DNA from: Desulfallas thermosapovorans DSM 6562
GTDB lineage: Bacteria; Bacillota; Desulfotomaculia; Desulfotomaculales; Desulfallaceae
Direction of reading: 5' to 3'
NCBI RefSeq assembly: GCF_008124625.1
Contig: NZ_VNHM01000001.1
Span: 291,003-355,002 of the forward strand
Length of the DNA: 64,000 bases
How positions within the stretch are numbered: the stretch's first letter is position 1; each line of letters begins with the position of its first letter. Both the position numbers and the translations under genes were made by a program. Positions 25,117-35,638 of the stretch are shown piece after piece. Under the pieces are notes generated by a model. The model did no database searches. It was not told the DNA's origin and worked only from the letters and a program-made list of their open reading frames with translations.

Positions 25117-27960
25117 TTAAGGCGGATCTTGCGTGGTCGTACCGGGTGAAGCCTGGGACTGTTCCCCGGGACCTTCCGCAGGCGGCGTCTCCACCGGCGG
25201 CGGTTGAGCTTCTCCCTCCGGCGGTTGGGTCTGGGCCGGTGGCGGCTCCACCGGCGGCGGTTCGGTCTCCTCCGGCGGTTGCTCAGGAGTGTTGTTACCC
25301 GCCGGAGGTGATGCGGGAGTCGCCGGGGGAGAAGTGGTTTGCACCGGTTGGGTTGGCGCGGTGGGCTCTTGCCGGGCCGGTGCCGTCGTCGTCGTGGTCT
25401 GTTGCACCCGGTCATTTCCCTCGTTTTCCTGCATTTCCCCTTGCACCGCAGCGCCGCCACCGGATGGTTGCTCCCAGCCCGGCCAGTTCAATGCGGGCAG
25501 GGCATCCCAACCCTCGGGCAAATCTCCGATGCCGGCCGGCTGATAGCCGAGAATGTCCATGCTGCCGGGGGTATAATCCGGCGCTTGTTCACGCTCCTGT
25601 CCCTGCCCCCGGGTTTCTTCAGTTGCACCGGCTGCGGGACCGGTTAAATAAGCATCCAGTATCCCGCGGGCGATGGGACCGGCGTAAGTACCGCCGGCAT
25701 GGCCGTATTCCAGTATCACAGCCACGGCCACTTCGGGATTTTCATAGGGAGCAAAGGCTACAAACAGGGCATGGTTGCCTATTTTTTTGCCATTTGCATC
25801 CAGCACCTCCGCGGTACCTGTTTTAGCCGCCACATCAAGCCCGAACATTGCCGAGGCAGTACCGTTGGGAGGCAGGGCCACCATATGCATACCTTCCCGG
25901 AGAATTTGTAAAGTTTTCGGGGATACATTTACCCGGCGTTTTACCTCGGGCTGGAACTGTTTAATCACCCGGCCATCCGGGTTAACGATTTTTTCCACCA
26001 GGTAGGGCTTGTACAGTGTCCCGTTGTTGGCTATGGCCGCCACGTAAGCGGCTAGCTGCATGATGGTATAGGTATTATCCCCCTGCCCGATGGACATGTT
26101 GACGGTTTCATATTGCTGCCAGTTTAGATCCCATTCATGTTTGGCCAGTTGTTTTTCCAGTTCCTCATCCCTGGCCTTTTGCAATTGTTCTTTGCGGGTT
26201 GCATTTTTTTCGTGCTCAATTTGCTGGTTAAGTTCACGTACCCGGGCAAAATCATTGTTATACATAATCAACATATTTTTGACCAGTTCATATTTCCACT
26301 GGGGAGTGGGCACCACACCGCTCAGTTCCCCCGGCAAATTAATGCCCGTTTTTTCGCCCAGCCCGAATTCTTTGGCCATATTTGATATGGCGTCCACCCC
26401 GGCCATACGCCCGTAATTATAAAAGTAAGTGTCACAGGACACCTCCAGGGCTTTGCGTATATCAACCATACCATGGCCGCCGGGTTTCCAGTCCCGGAAA
26501 ATACCCTGGCCCAGCCGGTAATAACCGGGGTCGTGCATTTTATGATCGGGATCCACAATTTCATGCTCCAGTATGGCCGCCGCGGTAACCATCTTAAAGG
26601 TTGATCCGGGCGGGTATATGGCGGATATGGTGCGATTGAGCAGCGCACCGGAATCCTGCAGCTGCTGCCACTGGGTGCTGGTCAACCCGCCGGTGAATAT
26701 TCCGGGATTGTATGAAGGATAACTGGCCATGGCCCGGACGGCCCCTGTGCGCACATCCATAACCACCGCCGCACCGGCCTTGGACCGGCTGTAGCCCGCG
26801 TCCTGGGCCCGCTTAACCCCGTCCGCCAGCGCTTTTTCCGCGGCCATTTGTAAATTCAGGTCAATGGTCAGCACCAAATCGTTCCCCGGTACGGGCTCTT
26901 TTAGCCCCAAATCCCGCACCGGCCGGCTGTTGGCATCCACTTCCATCTGCCGGGCACCGTGTTCGCCCCGCAGGTATGACTCGTATACCAGCTCCAGGCC
27001 GTTTTGCCCGTAAAGATCGTTCATAAAGTAGCCTTCGTCTTTATGCTCCTCATACTGCTCCCGCTTGATATTTTGCACATAACCCAGCGCATGAGCCAGC
27101 AAGCTCTGGTACGGGTAATCCCGTACGGGCTGAATATCCACCACCACGCCGGGCATTTCTATTTGTCTTTCCCGCAGGGTCACCACTGTTTGGGGGGGAA
27201 TATTTTCGGCCACCAACACCGGCTCATAAGGCCTGTAATATTTTTTCTCCCTTATGGTTGCCCGCACATCCGATTCCACTTGATATACGGTTTTATCCTC
27301 AAATACACCTTCCCGGTGCAGCATGGTCACCAGTTCACTTAAAACATCGGTTTTCTTTTCCAGCCTGACCCCAAAGGATGCCAGGTTCCGCTTCTGCAGG
27401 GTAGCCACTGTGGAGGGATTATAAACTACGGCGATCTCCAGGGGCTCACCCTTTTCCAGTTGGACTTTATTACTGCTGACCCGCTCCTTGATGATTTCCT
27501 CAATGGCTTCTTTTTTGGCCCGGTAAGAGTCTTCATCATCGTCCCGGCTGACTTCCTTTTCAAACTGCTCCGGCGTCATACCGCTGATCTGCTGGAAATA
27601 CTGCACCGACTCCTCATCTCCGGCCAGTATCCAGGCCAGTGTTTCGGCCATTTGTACCGTATCCGGCCCGATGCGGTCCAGATAAAGGTGATGGGTGGTG
27701 CCCTCCAGGCTCAAATCATTTATGGACACAGTGTAAATGGGCCGGTTGGTAACGATCTTTTCACCATTGCGATCGAATATTTCACCCCGGGGAGCAAATA
27801 CCGGCGCTATACGAATATAATTATTGCGCGCCAGAGTGCGATACTGCTCGGTCTGGACCAACTGCATGTATGATACTCTAGCCAGCAGCACCAGCAGTAT
27901 CAAAAAAGTGGCACCCATTAAATATTTCATTTTATACTCAATTAGTTTTTTTCTTTTCAT
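25117..27960 (-). CDS. mrdA: Penicillin-binding protein 2 with long proline-rich tail
   Basis: 947 residues from the ATG at 27960 (AAAGG nine bases upstream; a TTG at 27969 is in frame). One N-terminal membrane segment (about 14-34) is followed by the dimerisation domain and a transpeptidase with PGSTFK (serine about 453), SCD in place of the usual SxN (about 508-510) and KTGTA (about 713). A charged coiled-coil-like insert of about 45 residues (567-612, RVRELNQQIEHEKNATRKEQ) splits the transpeptidase domain. After about residue 775 comes a tail of about 170 residues rich in Pro, Thr, Gln and Glu, ending in repeated PP-rich segments. Normal PBP2 is about 600-700 residues. It pairs with RodA for side-wall synthesis. 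Confidence 0.95.
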   Translation of the reverse strand: MKRKKLIEYKMKYLMGATFLILLVLLARVSYMQLVQTEQYRTLARNNYIRIAPVFAPRGEIFDRNGEKIVTNRPIYTVSINDLSLEGTTHHLYLDRIGPDTVQMAETLAWILAGDEESVQYFQQISGMTPEQFEKEVSRDDDEDSYRAKKEAIEEIIKERVSSNKVQLEKGEPLEIAVVYNPSTVATLQKRNLASFGVRLEKKTDVLSELVTMLHREGVFEDKTVYQVESDVRATIREKKYYRPYEPVLVAENIPPQTVVTLRERQIEMPGVVVDIQPVRDYPYQSLLAHALGYVQNIKREQYEEHKDEGYFMNDLYGQNGLELVYESYLRGEHGARQMEVDANSRPVRDLGLKEPVPGNDLVLTIDLNLQMAAEKALADGVKRAQDAGYSRSKAGAAVVMDVRTGAVRAMASYPSYNPGIFTGGLTSTQWQQLQDSGALLNRTISAIYPPGSTFKMVTAAAILEHEIVDPDHKMHDPGYYRLGQGIFRDWKPGGHGMVDIRKALEVSCDTYFYNYGRMAGVDAISNMAKEFGLGEKTGINLPGELSGVVPTPQWKYELVKNMLIMYNNDFARVRELNQQIEHEKNATRKEQLQKARDEELEKQLAKHEWDLNWQQYETVNMSIGQGDNTYTIMQLAAYVAAIANNGTLYKPYLVEKIVNPDGRVIKQFQPEVKRRVNVSPKTLQILREGMHMVALPPNGTASAMFGLDVAAKTGTAEVLDANGKKIGNHALFVAFAPYENPEVAVAVILEYGHAGGTYAGPIARGILDAYLTGPAAGATEETRGQGQEREQAPDYTPGSMDILGYQPAGIGDLPEGWDALPALNWPGWEQPSGGGAAVQGEMQENEGNDRVQQTTTTTAPARQEPTAPTQPVQTTSPPATPASPPAGNNTPEQPPEETEPPPVEPPPAQTQPPEGEAQPPPVETPPAEGPGEQSQASPGTTTQDPP

Positions 27961-28074
27961 AAGTGCCAACCTTTCACGTCCATCATAATATTAGAGACAA
28001 TTCCTGTATAATGATACGAACGGTACCGGGGGACAAAACGGGGCCGGTGGTTATTTATTTATAACCGCACCGTT

Positions 28075-28593
28075 TTAGGGATTAAAGTACTCACCTTTAC
28101 GGGCCGGGCTGTTGCTGCAAAAACGACAATAAAAACCGTAGATGATCAGTACCACCAGCGCGTTATAAAAAGCCGCCGGCAGGATTATATGCACCAGTGC
28201 CGTGACCATGGGTACCTGTATATCCACCAGTAACAGCAACAAATAAAAGAGTAGCTGAGCCCCCAGTGTACAAACCCAGGTCAGCCCGGCGGCAATGACC
28301 CGGTTATCCCGGTAAAGCCGGCCTTCCCCCAACCCGGCCAGGTAGCCGGCGGCCATTTTGGTTAAAGCATTTAACCCGAAGTATCCCCCGTAAGCCATGT
28401 CCTGAATAACGCCAGCTAAAAAACCCAAAAAAGCCCCCTCCCGGGTACCCCGGAGGAAGCCATTTAGTATAACCAGTATCAACAAAAAGTCGGGTTTAAT
28501 CCCGTAAAGAACAATGTGGTTAAGGGCTGTGCTTTGTAATATCAACAACACCGGTACCAACAGCAAAAAAATTATCGGTTGCAATATATACAC
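28075..28593 (-). CDS. mreD: Rod shape-determining membrane protein MreD
   Basis: 172 residues, five or so membrane segments, with the typical N-terminal FLLLVPVLLILQSTALNHI and IKPDFLLILVILNGFLRG. It links the MreB filaments to the elongation complex. It lies 13 bases after mreC. Its end is followed by a 114-base gap before mrdA that shows no clear terminator. Confidence 0.95.
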   Translation of the reverse strand: MYILQPIIFLLLVPVLLILQSTALNHIVLYGIKPDFLLILVILNGFLRGTREGAFLGFLAGVIQDMAYGGYFGLNALTKMAAGYLAGLGEGRLYRDNRVIAAGLTWVCTLGAQLLFYLLLLLVDIQVPMVTALVHIILPAAFYNALVVLIIYGFYCRFCSNSPARKGEYFNP

Positions 28594-28606
28594 CTCCGCA
28601 GAGCAC

Positions 28607-29455
28607 CTAAGCTCCCCCGGGATTGGCCGAAATAATCACCAGGACCTCCTCTAAACGGTTAAAATCAACAAAGGGTTTGATCACTGCCATTTTAAAAAGG
28701 CCTGATTCTTCTTTATGGGTTTCCTGCACCGTACCCACCGGTATGCCCTTGGGGAAAACACTGCCAAACCCCGAAGTGACAATCCGGTCTCCTTTCTCAG
28801 GGGCTAGATCAGAAGGTATGTGTACCATATGCACAACCCTCATCCCTCCGGCCACCCCCTCCACAATACCGGGGGCGCGGGACTCCTGCACCAGGCAACC
28901 CACACCGCTGCGGGGGTCGGTGATGAGCAGTACCTCGGCGGTATGCTTGGAAACACTGGTCACCCGCCCCACCAGGCCGGATGGAGTGACCACAGCCATA
29001 TCGGTTTGGATACCGCTGGCGGAACCTTTGTTAATCAAGATGCTGCCAAACCAATCATCAGCCGAGCGTCCAACTACCTCGGCTGATTCCATGGTCACCT
29101 GATCCGCCAGGCCGGTCTTGAAATCCAGTTGTTCTTTAAGGCGGGCATTTTCAGCCCGGATTTCATTGTAATCGGACAGTTTCCCCTCCAACTCCACCAC
29201 CTGTTGTTCCAGGTCACGGTTATGCCGGGAAACATTGTATAGCCGGGCAGGGAAGGAAACCCAGTCACTGACCTTATCCCCCACCACCATTACCACCCGC
29301 TGCACTGGTGCCAGCACATCCCGGATGGTGGACTCAAGGGGAGTAAGTTCACCTGCGTCGTCCGCGGAAAAATGCAGACCCGCCAGTATTACCACCACCA
29401 ATATGCCCAATAAAAACAGGCCTTTTCCAGCTGATAGACGGGACACATGCCACAC
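28607..29455 (-). CDS. mreC: Rod shape-determining protein MreC
   Basis: 282 residues: an N-terminal membrane segment (about 12-29), a coiled coil (about 70-115, LEQQVVELEGKLSDYNEIRAENARLKEQLD cut into heptads), then the beta-barrel domain with VITDPRSGVGCLVQESRAPGIVEG split over 175-200. It links PBP2 to MreB outside the membrane. 29 bases after mreB. Confidence 0.96.
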   Translation of the reverse strand: MWHVSRLSAGKGLFLLGILVVVILAGLHFSADDAGELTPLESTIRDVLAPVQRVVMVVGDKVSDWVSFPARLYNVSRHNRDLEQQVVELEGKLSDYNEIRAENARLKEQLDFKTGLADQVTMESAEVVGRSADDWFGSILINKGSASGIQTDMAVVTPSGLVGRVTSVSKHTAEVLLITDPRSGVGCLVQESRAPGIVEGVAGGMRVVHMVHIPSDLAPEKGDRIVTSGFGSVFPKGIPVGTVQETHKEESGLFKMAVIKPFVDFNRLEEVLVIISANPGGA

Positions 29456-29484
29456 ACCTTATATTCAAATTATAAATCGCTGCA

Positions 29485-31243
<1,759 letters not shown>

Positions 31244-31249
31244 CCCAAC

Positions 31250-31837
31250 CTACCTCCAGCATTGGGATACCTCAATATTTAATTCCTTTAGCATTTGCGC
31301 CAGTTTAAACAAGGGTAATCCCACCACATTAAAATAACAACCCCGGATACCGGCAACAAAAACCGCCGCCCTTCCCTGCACACCATAGGCGCCGGCTTTA
31401 TCCAGGGGCTCTTTGGTGGCAACATAATGCTCGATTTCAGCCCGGGACATTTCCCGTAACCGCACCTCGGTGCGTTCGTATCCGGATAATACCCGCCCGC
31501 CGGCTAATTCCATCAATGTAATACCGGTATATACTTCGTGGGTATTTCCTTGCAAGCGTTCCAGCATAACCCGGGCTGCCGATTCATTTTCCGGTTTACC
31601 CAACACCTCACCGCCCAGCACCACCACTGTATCGGCGGCTAGAACAATTCCTTCCGCCAGCGTAGCCGCCGCAGCTTCGGCCTTGCTTCGGGACAGCGAC
31701 ATCACCTGTTCAGCGGGTGGCAGTCCCGGCGGTAGCGTTTCATCAATGTCCACGGTGAATACAACATGGGGTAAACCGATTTGGTCAAGTAATTCCCGCC
31801 GCCGCGGTGACGATGATGCCAGATAGATAGTGGGCAA
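31250..31837 (-). CDS. maf: Maf nucleotide pyrophosphatase
   Basis: 195 residues from a TTG at 31837 preceded by GTGGAGGTAAAAAA; the ATG-type start at 31900 would add residues foreign to the family. It has ASSSPRRRELL at the N-terminus and VLAADTVVVLGGEVLGKP, the metal and substrate-binding motifs. Maf removes pyrophosphate from dTTP, UTP or modified nucleotides and in Bacillus inhibits septum formation when overproduced. First of the maf-radC-mreBCD run. Confidence 0.94.
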   Translation of the reverse strand: MPTIYLASSSPRRRELLDQIGLPHVVFTVDIDETLPPGLPPAEQVMSLSRSKAEAAAATLAEGIVLAADTVVVLGGEVLGKPENESAARVMLERLQGNTHEVYTGITLMELAGGRVLSGYERTEVRLREMSRAEIEHYVATKEPLDKAGAYGVQGRAAVFVAGIRGCYFNVVGLPLFKLAQMLKELNIEVSQCWR

Positions 31838-31925
31838 TTTTTTACCTCCACTTTTGCTATAACTATGCTCATATTTTATAAACACTGGCCGCGCCAGCAC
31901 TTACTGTGTCAAAACCGTCCACAAA

Positions 31926-32183
31926 CTACATTTTTCTGTATGCAATATACCCCAGCACCAGCCCCAGAGCGGTGAGGGGTCCGATATGCATAGTAAAACC
32001 CAAGGTTAGCTGCACGAAATTTAGATCCAGTGTAGCCGGTTGCCAGCCAATCTTTGTGTTGTTGGCTAAAAAAGGCACTGTTTTGGCCAGACTGTTGGCA
32101 ATGACGCTGCCAGCCAGTCCACCGGCCACCAACAGCAAAAAGGGCACCCAGAAACCATTACTACTCCGATAATTCTTGGCCAT
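31926..32183 (-). CDS. DUF4321 small membrane protein
   Basis: 85 residues with two hydrophobic segments (about 12-32 and 58-80), starting MAKNYRSSNGFWVPFLLLVAG. Proteins of this pattern (DUF4321) lie before maf in many Clostridia. No catalytic residue is seen and the role is unknown. Promoter not identified; the 274-base gap to folC (32184-32457) is AT-rich and shows nothing else. Confidence 0.85.
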   Translation of the reverse strand: MAKNYRSSNGFWVPFLLLVAGGLAGSVIANSLAKTVPFLANNTKIGWQPATLDLNFVQLTLGFTMHIGPLTALGLVLGYIAYRKM

Positions 32184-32457
32184 CGTTCCACCCCAAACAT
32201 ACTATCAAGCAGCAAGCAAAGTTCTTTTTGGATTCTATTTTTACCTTCTCATTTTATCATACACAAGCTTGCAGCTATTCATTTTTTTAAAATTTACTTT
32301 ATCATTCTCCGTAATAAAATTATGACAAACATGACATTATTATACTTTGGCCCGCAAATATGAACCAGCCTTCAGGGGCTATTTGCACTAAAGTCTACCG
32401 CAAAATGCATTTATCGTCAATGAACAAGATGCCCCATTTGCTCCTGTCAACACAGGA

Positions 32458-33765
32458 CTACCGTCGCAACTCCAACACAATTTCTCTGGCTTCGGCCACC
32501 ATATACAACGAACCGGTTATACATACCAGATCACTCTCCCGGGCTTTTTTTAACGCAGTCTGCACTGCCCCGGAGATATTCTCTACGGTGTCCACCTCCG
32601 CCAAATACCGGCGAGCCTCAGCAGCCATTTGCTGCCAGTCACCGGCCCGGGGGCTGTTGGGTCTGGTAATTATTACATAACGTGCCCGCGGCGCCAGCTC
32701 GGCTACCACCCGGGCTCGTTCCTTGTCGCCCAGCATACCCAACACCATAATTACGTCCCGCCCCGGGAAATAATCATCAAGGGCGTGACGCAGGCTAAGG
32801 GCTCCGTCATAATTATGCGCCCCGTCAATTAAAACCGGCGGTTTATCACCGATTAATTCCAAACGAGCCGGCCAAACTGCACGGGAAAGCCCTTCTTTGA
32901 GCGCATTTTCGGTTATGTGCACCCCCTGGCCGGCCAATATTTCCAGCACACCCAGGGCAGTGGCGGCATTCATCACCTGGTGCCGACCAATTAAAGGTAT
33001 CCATAAATCCGGTAAGTAGAGCCTTTGGCCCAGGTAACTAAAATGCTGCCCCCGTAGGGAGTGCCCGCCACAGGTCCAGGTAACATCCTTGCCCACCTGA
33101 AGCAGGTGGCATCCTTTCTCGCGGCAGGTTTCCTTGATAATTGCCAGCGCGTCGGGATTTTCCGCAGCGGTGACCACCGGTACACCTGGTTTTATAATCC
33201 CTGCCTTGACCCGGGCGATATCTGCTACGGTATTACCAAGGTAGTCCATGTGGTCCATGGCTACGTTGGTGATAACGGATACCAGCGGGTGCACTACATT
33301 GGTGGAATCAATGGCACCGCCCAGCCCCACTTCCAAGACCAAGTAATCCACAGCTTCCTCGGCAAAGTAGCAAAAGGCTAAAGCTGTGCTGACTTCAAAT
33401 TCAGTGGGGTGCTCAAAACCTTCCTGGACCATGGCTTCCAGGTGCGGGCGCAGCCGGGTGATCAAGCCGGCCACCCGGCCGGGGTCAATTTCCCTACCAT
33501 TGATCCGGTAGCGCTCGGTATAGGCATGCAAATGGGGAGATGTAAAGGTGCCCACCCGGTAGCCCGCGCATTGCAGAACACCGGCCAGCATAGCCGTGGT
33601 TGATCCCTTACCGTTGGTACCGCCCACATGTATCACTTTAATTCGCCGGTGGGGGTCACCCAGCCGGCGCAACAATTCAGTAATACGCCCAAGTCCGAAG
33701 TTCATACCAAACTTGGTCAAATTTTGCAGATATTCCATGGCTTCTTCGTATAACAATGTTATCAC
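32458..33765 (-). CDS. folC: Bifunctional folylpolyglutamate/dihydrofolate synthase
   Basis: 435 residues. The Mur-ligase ATP loop is HVGGTNGKGSTTAML, followed by TFTSPHLHAYTERYRING and the conserved VLEVGLGGAIDSTN. It adds glutamate to folates and may also make dihydrofolate from dihydropteroate. It is divergent from the chemoreceptor-like gene. The 158-base gap holds only an AT-rich stretch and a short hairpin (GCTACCCGGCAGGTAATTT). Confidence 0.96.
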   Translation of the reverse strand: MITLLYEEAMEYLQNLTKFGMNFGLGRITELLRRLGDPHRRIKVIHVGGTNGKGSTTAMLAGVLQCAGYRVGTFTSPHLHAYTERYRINGREIDPGRVAGLITRLRPHLEAMVQEGFEHPTEFEVSTALAFCYFAEEAVDYLVLEVGLGGAIDSTNVVHPLVSVITNVAMDHMDYLGNTVADIARVKAGIIKPGVPVVTAAENPDALAIIKETCREKGCHLLQVGKDVTWTCGGHSLRGQHFSYLGQRLYLPDLWIPLIGRHQVMNAATALGVLEILAGQGVHITENALKEGLSRAVWPARLELIGDKPPVLIDGAHNYDGALSLRHALDDYFPGRDVIMVLGMLGDKERARVVAELAPRARYVIITRPNSPRAGDWQQMAAEARRYLAEVDTVENISGAVQTALKKARESDLVCITGSLYMVAEAREIVLELRR

Positions 33766-33923
33766 ACTCCGGGCGAAAAATTTAACAATACAATTCTACA
33801 ATGATATGCTTTTTCCTATACCCTATTAAATCATAAATAACAAAAAAAGCTACCCGGCAGGTAATTTAGAATATTTTGGCGAACTCCTCATTTAATATTA
33901 TCCAAAAAACAGGGGGGGAATTA

Positions 33924-35060
33924 ATGAATTCTTTTCGGGCGCAAATCATATTGCTTTCCGCTGCCGCCGGCCTGATCACCCTTATCGCCACTTATTGCGG
34001 GTGGTGGTTAGGCGGAGATACCGCCGCGGGTCTATTATGCGGAGGGCTGGTTGGATTACTAATTACCGCAACGGCCTGTTATTTTTTATTTGCTCCTTTA
34101 CACCTAAATCTTCAGCATGTTCTGGATAATACCGAAAAAGCCATTAAGGGCGACTTGACGGGACAGATAGAAGATAAAAATTACGGTTGGGGAGAGTTTA
34201 ATTTATTAATTAATAATGTGCGTAAAATCCTCAAAGGAGTACATAAATGGTTTGCCCTGGTCAGGGATGCCAGTGTCATTCTGGACCGGGCGGCGGAACA
34301 AATTACCCTTGGCACCCAGCAGGTCAGCTCAGGTAGTCAAGAACAGGCGGAACAGGTAACCAGGTTGCTGCAGTCCATTGAAAAGTTTACCGGACAGGTG
34401 GAAGATAGCGCCCGGCAGGCGGATGAAGCCGCCCGGGCCGCCCGCAATACCGCCACAACCACCGACCAGGGCAGCGCCGCCATAAAGGAAGCGCTGGCGG
34501 GCATGAACCTGCTGGAACAGAAGTTTATCCATTTAAGCCACAGTTCGGAACGTATCGGACAATTTCTTGAGGTTATTCAAAACATCGCCGCCCAGACCAA
34601 CCTGCTGGCCCTGAACGCTGCCATCGAAGCCGCCAGGGCGGGCGAACACGGCCGTGGTTTTGCCGTTGTGGCCGAGGAAGTACGCAGTCTGGCCGAAGAT
34701 TCGGGCCGGGCCACCCAAGAGGTAGCCCAAATTGTCAATGAAATCATGGGTGCTGTAAACGATACCGTCAATGCAGTAAAAACCAGCCTTGAACGTTCCC
34801 AGGAAGCCGGAAAAATCTTTGACGATATCAGCCATACCATGCATGATACCAGAGCGCTGGTGGAAAAAATCGCCCGGGTGGCCAGGGAACAGGCCGATTC
34901 CACCGCCGGCATGCTGGGTAGTACCCAGGCCATCGCCGCGGTGGCCCAGCAATCAGCCGCCAGTTCCCAGCAAACCGCGGCCATAGCCCGGGAATTGACC
35001 GGCACGGCCGAAAAATTAAATAAAGTGGCTGAAATATGGAAGTTTAAAGACAACAAGTAA
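33924..35060 (+). CDS. Short methyl-accepting chemotaxis-type signalling protein
   Basis: 378 residues from the ATG at 33924, preceded by AGGGGGGGAATTA. Two membrane segments (about 5-25 and 32-54) are joined by only a few residues, so there is no extracellular ligand domain. A HAMP-like linker follows, then a standard signalling domain with [20 protein letters not shown] and [15 protein letters not shown]. The C-terminal pentapeptide for CheR/CheB is absent. It may sense an internal or membrane signal. It is a single-gene unit with a terminator, just before the iron operon. Confidence 0.93.
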   Translation: MNSFRAQIILLSAAAGLITLIATYCGWWLGGDTAAGLLCGGLVGLLITATACYFLFAPLHLNLQHVLDNTEKAIKGDLTGQIEDKNYGWGEFNLLINNVRKILKGVHKWFALVRDASVILDRAAEQITLGTQQVSSGSQEQAEQVTRLLQSIEKFTGQVEDSARQADEAARAARNTATTTDQGSAAIKEALAGMNLLEQKFIHLSHSSERIGQFLEVIQNIAAQTNLLALNAAIEAARAGEHGRGFAVVAEEVRSLAEDSGRATQEVAQIVNEIMGAVNDTVNAVKTSLERSQEAGKIFDDISHTMHDTRALVEKIARVAREQADSTAGMLGSTQAIAAVAQQSAASSQQTAAIARELTGTAEKLNKVAEIWKFKDNK

Positions 35061-35071
35061 ATCTAACTGTA

Positions 35072-35103
35072 AAGTGGTATCTCAATTAAGATACCGCTTT
35101 TTA
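35072..35103 (+). terminator. Intrinsic terminator after the chemoreceptor gene
   Basis: AAGTGGTATC (35072-35081) pairs with GATACCGCTT (35090-35099) and runs into TTTTT, 12 bases after the stop. Confidence 0.8.
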
Positions 35104-35174
35104 ATTTGAACCTTCTGTATTGGACATACAACATTAAAGCAAAATCAAAAAAAGCCCATTTTTTCATTAACTAA

Positions 35175-35203
35175 TTGACAAGGCAGTCCATACCCAATAT
35201 AAT
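35175..35203 (+). promoter_or_regulatory. Promoter of the feo operon
   Basis: TTGACA (35175-35180), a 17-base spacer and TATAAT (35198-35203): both hexamers match the sigma-A consensus exactly. A Fur-box-like palindrome begins six bases after the -10. Confidence 0.88.
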
Positions 35204-35208
35204 GAATT

Positions 35209-35223
35209 TGATAATCATTATCA
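35209..35223. promoter_or_regulatory. Fur box 1
   Basis: TGATAAT-C-ATTATCA is a perfect 7-1-7 inverted repeat, the classic Fur box, over the expected transcription start of the feo promoter. With iron bound, Fur would block transcription here. Confidence 0.85.
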
Positions 35224-35272
35224 ATGCAATATCATAAAGGAATCATACGACCTTTTTATTTTGTCATTACTA

Positions 35273-35292
35273 TGATAATGATAATCGTTATT
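35273..35292. promoter_or_regulatory. Fur box 2
   Basis: TGATAATGATAATCGTTATT contains overlapping GATAAT hexamers, with a near-perfect inverted repeat around GATAATCGTTATT. It lies 64 bases downstream of box 1 and about 40 before feoA, so Fur may bind cooperatively or loop the leader. Confidence 0.7.
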
Positions 35293-35331
35293 CTAAACTC
35301 GATTGCAAAATTCATATGGAGGTGCCTAAGC

Positions 35332-35550
35332 ATGACTTTGGATAAGGCCAAGCGCGGTCAGCACGTCAAGATTATCAGCATTCCGAACGAAAACATTCGG
35401 GCCCAGGCCATCCGTTTCGGCATTGCCGAGGGGGAGGTTGTATTATGTGAGGAGGTATTGCCTGCCGGTCCCATCGTACTGCGAAAAAACAGGCAGGAAA
35501 TCGCCATTGGCCGGGGATTGGCCAACAGAATCACGATAGCTTTGAATTAA
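35332..35550 (+). CDS. feoA: FeoA family ferrous iron transport protein
   Basis: 72 residues from the ATG at 35332, with TGGAGGTGCC before it. This is an SH3-like FeoA domain with the family pattern AQAIRFGIAEGEVV and PIVLRKNRQEIAIGRGLANRI. FeoA is a small cytoplasmic partner of FeoB. First gene of the Fur-controlled operon, 88 bases before feoB. Confidence 0.94.
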   Translation: MTLDKAKRGQHVKIISIPNENIRAQAIRFGIAEGEVVLCEEVLPAGPIVLRKNRQEIAIGRGLANRITIALN

Positions 35551-35638
35551 CAAACAGGCGATCCTGATAAGCCAGAGGCTACCATATATTACATTTCAAT
35601 AGTTTCCATTTATTTGACGTTTAAGGTGGTGAAAGCAC

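Noticed and set aside
25053..25460. Arginine/proline-rich 135-residue frame on the - strand
   Set aside because: It is the shadow of the proline-rich PBP2 tail; the composition comes from its codons.
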